Shown here: positions 61,101-64,000 of the stretch, one piece after another
How positions within the stretch are numbered: position 1 is the stretch's first letter
Layout of the letters: the number at the start of each line of letters is the position of its first letter
Origin: Periconia sp. R9002
Lineage: Eukaryota; Ascomycota; Dothideomycetes; Pleosporales; Periconiaceae
Length of the DNA: 64,000 nucleotides
Direction: 5' to 3'
Assembly (NCBI GenBank): GCA_023627715.1
Contig: JAMAHW010000025.1
Coordinates: 248,001-312,000, forward strand
Made by a program: the position numbers and the translations under genes
Notes under the pieces: model-generated
Database searches by the model: none
What the model saw: only the letters and a program-made list of their open reading frames with translations
What the model was told of the DNA's origin: nothing

Positions 61101-61854
61101 AAAAACATACCGCATGAGGCTCATTGTGACAGTCTGATCAGGATTCAGAACAAGGTTCACTCCGCCAGCAAGCGCCATCCGACATTCGCCTAGCTTAAGA
61201 CTCTGGCATGCTTGGTGTACTGCTACTAAACTGCCAGAGCATCCAGTATCTGAATTCACTCAAACGTCAGTGTTCGTGTTTCGTTTTCTTGAAATATGGA
61301 GCAGTGGCCGCTATGTGAAGCTGCTTACCTATAGTGACTGAAGGCCCTTTCAGATCTAATTGGTACGATATTCGATTAGAAATGATCGATGTTCCAATCC
61401 CAATCGTATGATACCGGGGTACATCATTAACGTCTTTTGCTAGAATTGCCTTGTAATCCTCACTGAACGTGGCCACGTAGACTGCCGTATCGGATCCTTG
61501 AACCTTTTCCCTCGTGATACCAGCGTTTTCGAGCGCCTCGTACGCCATTTCCAGCTGCATCCTGTGCTGTGGATCCATCGCCTCGCACTCTGCCGGAGGA
61601 ATACCCCAAAATCCGGCGTCGAATGCTGCAACATCGTGTCTCATGAAGTGCCCGCCCCGTGTGTTATGTGAACCTTGTTGATCGGGGTTTGTGTCATAGA
61701 ATGAGGATGAGTTCCATCGTGAATTGGGGATGGGTGACCAAGTCGACTTTCCGGTGGAGAGGAGTTGCCAGTATTTTGACGGTGACGTAGCTTCGCCGGA
61801 GAAGCGACATCCTATGCCAATGATGGCGATTGGGACTGGAGGTTGATGATCCAT
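52104..61854 (-). CDS. Highly reducing polyketide synthase with C-terminal carnitine acyltransferase domain
   Basis: Exons 61854-61329, 61249-61111, 61055-53960 and 53897-52104 give about 3184 residues. The last acceptor could instead be 53871, which is nine residues shorter and has the better branch site. KS: Cys179 in DTGCSGS, His315 in EAHGTGT, His355 in [14 protein letters not shown] with Ser694. DH: His1017 in EHVVNG and Asp1211 in HPAVIDG. C-methyltransferase: EIGAGTGG at about 1482. ER: GGVGQA at about 2018. KR: GGRSGLG at about 2222, with Tyr2365 and Asn2369. ACP: GIDSL with Ser2536. cAT: EHSMIDG with His2911, then STT motifs of choline/carnitine acyltransferases. All domains look intact. 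In a characterised fungal relative (Trichoderma Tv6-931) the cAT releases the chain onto a polyol, reversibly. The product here is unknown. Confidence 0.93.
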
Positions 61855-62095
61855 TGTTGTTTGCAACTCAGGTATGCAATGCAGCAATTCAACCACCAAG
61901 CAAACCCAAAGGAAGAATTAAGAAGAGGAAGATAGCTGCAGACGAATAGTGTGAGGGATTTAAAATTTATCGTATGATACAAGTCTCAGAAAATATTCAC
62001 AGCATGCAGAATTGCGCTGTACGTACGTCTCAATATGGGGCTCAAAACATCTATCTATTTAAGGTTTGTACCACACACACGACACAGGTACACAT

Positions 62096-62188
62096 CCGAC
62101 GCATGCATAGTGAAATTGAATTTGATCCTCACAGAGTATCACTACCCTGGGTATCGACACAGGTGGGGGGTACCCGACGCATGCATAG
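62096..62188 (-). mobile_element. 5'-truncated SINE-like insertion with 15-base target duplication
   Basis: CCGACGCATGCATAG occurs perfectly at 62096-62110 and 62174-62188. Between them (62111-62173), on the reverse strand, lies the B-box half of the repeat seen at 63323, from the CCTGTGTCGATACCCAGGG block through GAGGATCAAATTCAATTTCA. The first half is absent. 5' truncation plus a target-site duplication is the mark of retrotransposition. Confidence 0.8.
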
Positions 62189-62461
62189 ACTTACACAGAT
62201 ATGGGTATGTACTACTATATTCGTAGCACTGCTCGGGGGCTATTGGCTCGTCATTTACCAATCGATTCCCAGATGTGGATATTTCGGATGACGATCGATC
62301 GAAATTTCAATTTGGGGGCAGGCAAAAAAGAAAAAAGATGATGATTACCAAAAAAAAAACGCTACCACATTTTGGAGTTTGAATGGGCGGATTCGGAAGC
62401 ATGACGCACCCTCTTTCGAGAGCTTTCGCTGTCCGAAATCGTAGCTAGCTGGGCTACCGGA

Positions 62462-62473
62462 CGCTAGCTAGCG
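62462..62473. promoter_or_regulatory. 12-base perfect palindrome CGCTAGCTAGCG
   Basis: A perfect dyad about 610 bases upstream of the PKS start. A partial copy (GTAGCTAGCT) lies 20 bases to its left. It could bind a dimeric regulator. No function is established. Confidence 0.25.
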
Positions 62474-63308
62474 CGAGCGCTCTGGGCATATGGTTGATAT
62501 TGCGGATGATATGATACATGCTGGTCCGTCCACTAGCCCCAGACTGCCCATCAAAAACAACGCACGTAACGTACATGCACGTCCATTCGTTCTTTTGAGA
62601 AAAAAAAACTAAGAATTGAGGCACGGTGAGAAAAAAAAACGGGTCTCGATAAGACGGCGAGGTCACTCTGGGCGTAAATTTTGGAAGCTATGCCTAGTCA
62701 GCCAAGTTTTTCTCAAATCTCTTGAGACTTGTGGTTTTTCCTCTCCTTCCTCTTCGCTACAAGCTCCTTTACGGATGGCGTCGTCGTATTGCAAAAAAGG
62801 CTTCAACGTCTCTTGAAAATCCGCCGAATGGGAACGCCACTGCACTGGATCTTTTCTTTTCCGGGATAAGCTGAACTATCAAAATGCCTCGGTACCTTCG
62901 AGCAGATAGGGCGGTAGAGAGGCATTGAGTGATTACTTTTTTCAGGCACCACCTTCCTCTATCGCTGAATACGATCAGGCGTCTAGCCTAGGAGTTTGTG
63001 ACCTTTTGGGGAGTCAGTTTGGTAGATCTTTGAGGATTCATGTAAGGTGATCACGCCTATCTCCCTCAACGTTTACGCGAGACTTGAGGATTCGGTTATC
63101 CGACTTGCCCGAGGTTGGAAAGCCTCGTTTTTTTACTCGTCTAGACCATTTCTCTCACCGCTATCGCTCGTATTAATGAGTGTGCAAGATAGGCAAAACG
63201 AAATGAAGAATTCTTCCAGTCCATGGATTCGTTCGCTACCTAACCGACAGGCAATGAAAACGATAGCCGTTTTCTGTCCACATCATTTCGAAATCATGTG
63301 AGTCCAAT

Positions 63309-63440
63309 ATACTTCATTACGTTGTGTGCCCGTCCTGGCCAAGGACGTTACCCAGTGTACCCCCCTTACCTGTGTCGATACCCAGGGTAGCAATACTCTG
63401 CGAGGATCAATTTCAATTTCAATTTCATACTTCATTACGT
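63309..63440 (+). mobile_element. Full-length SINE-like insertion with 14-base target duplication
   Basis: ATACTTCATTACGT is duplicated perfectly at 63309-63322 and 63427-63440. The 104-base element between (63323-63426) has an A-box-like TGGCCAAGGACG (63336-63347), a B-box-like GTGTCGATACC (63372-63382) and a 3' tail of three CAATTT units. It matches 27253-27349 along its whole length and starts at the same base. The pol III boxes suggest descent from a tRNA. Confidence 0.85.
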
Positions 63441-63711
63441 GCAGAAAATCAAAAGCCTGTTTTCCCCTCATTTTGTTGATCCATTCTGCTTCGCTTGCTG
63501 AACGACCTTGGATATTCGTCCGATCTAGAATACATGAATACGAGTAATGGTCGTGAATGGATGGGATCTGACGTTTACAACATTATGCATACATACGAGG
63601 AACTGCATTAACAACAAAGAAAAAGGAGAAAGGGTAGAACTAAGAGTGAAACTGAGCGACATCGTTTCCCAAACAAATAACCAGACTCACTCACTCACAG
63701 CCTGTGAGCCC

Positions 63712-63973
63712 TCACAAAGGCTCATTCTTGAGCACAAAACTCTTATGGACTTGAATAGACCTGAGCTCCATATCTCCACCTGTTCCTCCATTGGCCACCA
63801 ACTCCTCCTCCGATGCCCAGTCCCGTTTCTTCTCATCATCATGTGTCAACCGTGAAAACCCACTTCTGCTCGACTTATCCAAGCTCCTGAGCTCATGACT
63901 CTTACTCGACCCATACAGTGCTGGTTTGCCGCGTGAGGCAGATCCGCCAGCGGAAGTGCCAAAGCGACGCATA
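63712..63973 (-). CDS. 3' exon of a gene running out of the window
   Basis: The last 86 residues of a reverse-strand gene. The exon begins after a clear acceptor (TTTTTCTCTAACAG) with one base of a split codon and ends at a stop at 63712. The sequence is hydrophilic, with Ser, Gly and Lys, and ends MELRSIQVHKSFVLKNEPL. Such tails close the cytoplasmic end of fungal rhodopsin-like (SAT4-type) seven-helix membrane proteins, but that is a tentative memory-based match. The rest lies beyond 64000. It is the nearest neighbour upstream of the PKS and transcribed in the same direction. Confidence 0.45.
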
Positions 63974-64000
63974 CTGTTAGAGAAAAAGGTGCGGTAGGAT

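Larger units (their letters stand above)
61855..63711. other. PKS upstream region with repeats
   Basis: 1.86 kb with no credible gene. It contains the PKS promoter (AT-rich ATAAATTTTAAA about 100 bases before the start), two SINE-like insertions and a 12-base palindrome. The open frames here overlap the insertions or are short. Confidence 0.6.

Overview
The window is nuclear DNA of a filamentous ascomycete (Pezizomycotina). The evidence is genes with several short introns (about 50-120 bases, GT...AG), a Zn2Cys6/fungal_trans regulator, a highly reducing polyketide synthase, a dispersed single 5S rRNA gene, and small transposon relics that look decayed by C-to-T change. I cannot fix the class from sequence alone. 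There is a 10-base N gap beside a poly-G run (17764-17773), so this is a draft assembly.

Layout. 1-11.4 kb is forward-strand housekeeping: a Baeyer-Villiger-type flavin monooxygenase, a mitochondrial ABC1/UbiB (ADCK2/Cqd1-like) atypical kinase, a kelch beta-propeller protein, a secreted Ser/Thr/Pro-rich protein and the retromer subunit VPS35. 12.3-21.6 kb is reverse-strand: glutamate decarboxylase, a DUF1989 urea-carboxylase-associated protein (the pair suggests nitrogen/GABA metabolism) and a large Zn2Cys6 regulator. 21.6-27.7 kb is a 6 kb block without a convincing protein gene. Its right end holds two related inverted-repeat elements (MITE-like) and two copies of a tRNA-like SINE family, followed by an intact 5S rRNA gene. 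28-36.5 kb holds a peroxisomal acyl-CoA thioesterase (PTS1 SKL made by the last exon) and a 1930-residue double AMP-binding protein of the Cmr2/DIP2 family. 36.5-40.8 kb is low-complexity intergenic DNA with one 60-residue secreted peptide gene. 40.8-51.7 kb holds a membrane-bound acyltransferase, UTP10 (ribosome biogenesis), and NRDE2 (RNA silencing/splicing), the last two divergent from one promoter.

52.1-61.9 kb is one large reverse-strand gene for a highly reducing polyketide synthase, KS-AT-DH-MT-ER-KR-ACP, with a choline/carnitine acyltransferase (cAT) domain fused at its C-terminus. That architecture releases product by acyl transfer rather than with a thioesterase. No tailoring gene is visible beside it inside the window. 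Its upstream side (61.9-63.7 kb) holds two more SINE copies, both flanked by perfect 14-15 base target-site duplications. The last bases carry the 3' exon of a further reverse-strand gene, possibly a fungal rhodopsin-like membrane protein.

The least expected results are the short SINE family with perfect target-site duplications, its repeated pairing with a MITE, the PKS-cAT fusion with an NG-rich repeat linker, and two in-frame tandem duplications inside NRDE2. Exon boundaries are my own reading of splice sites and frame continuity. They have not been tested against transcripts.
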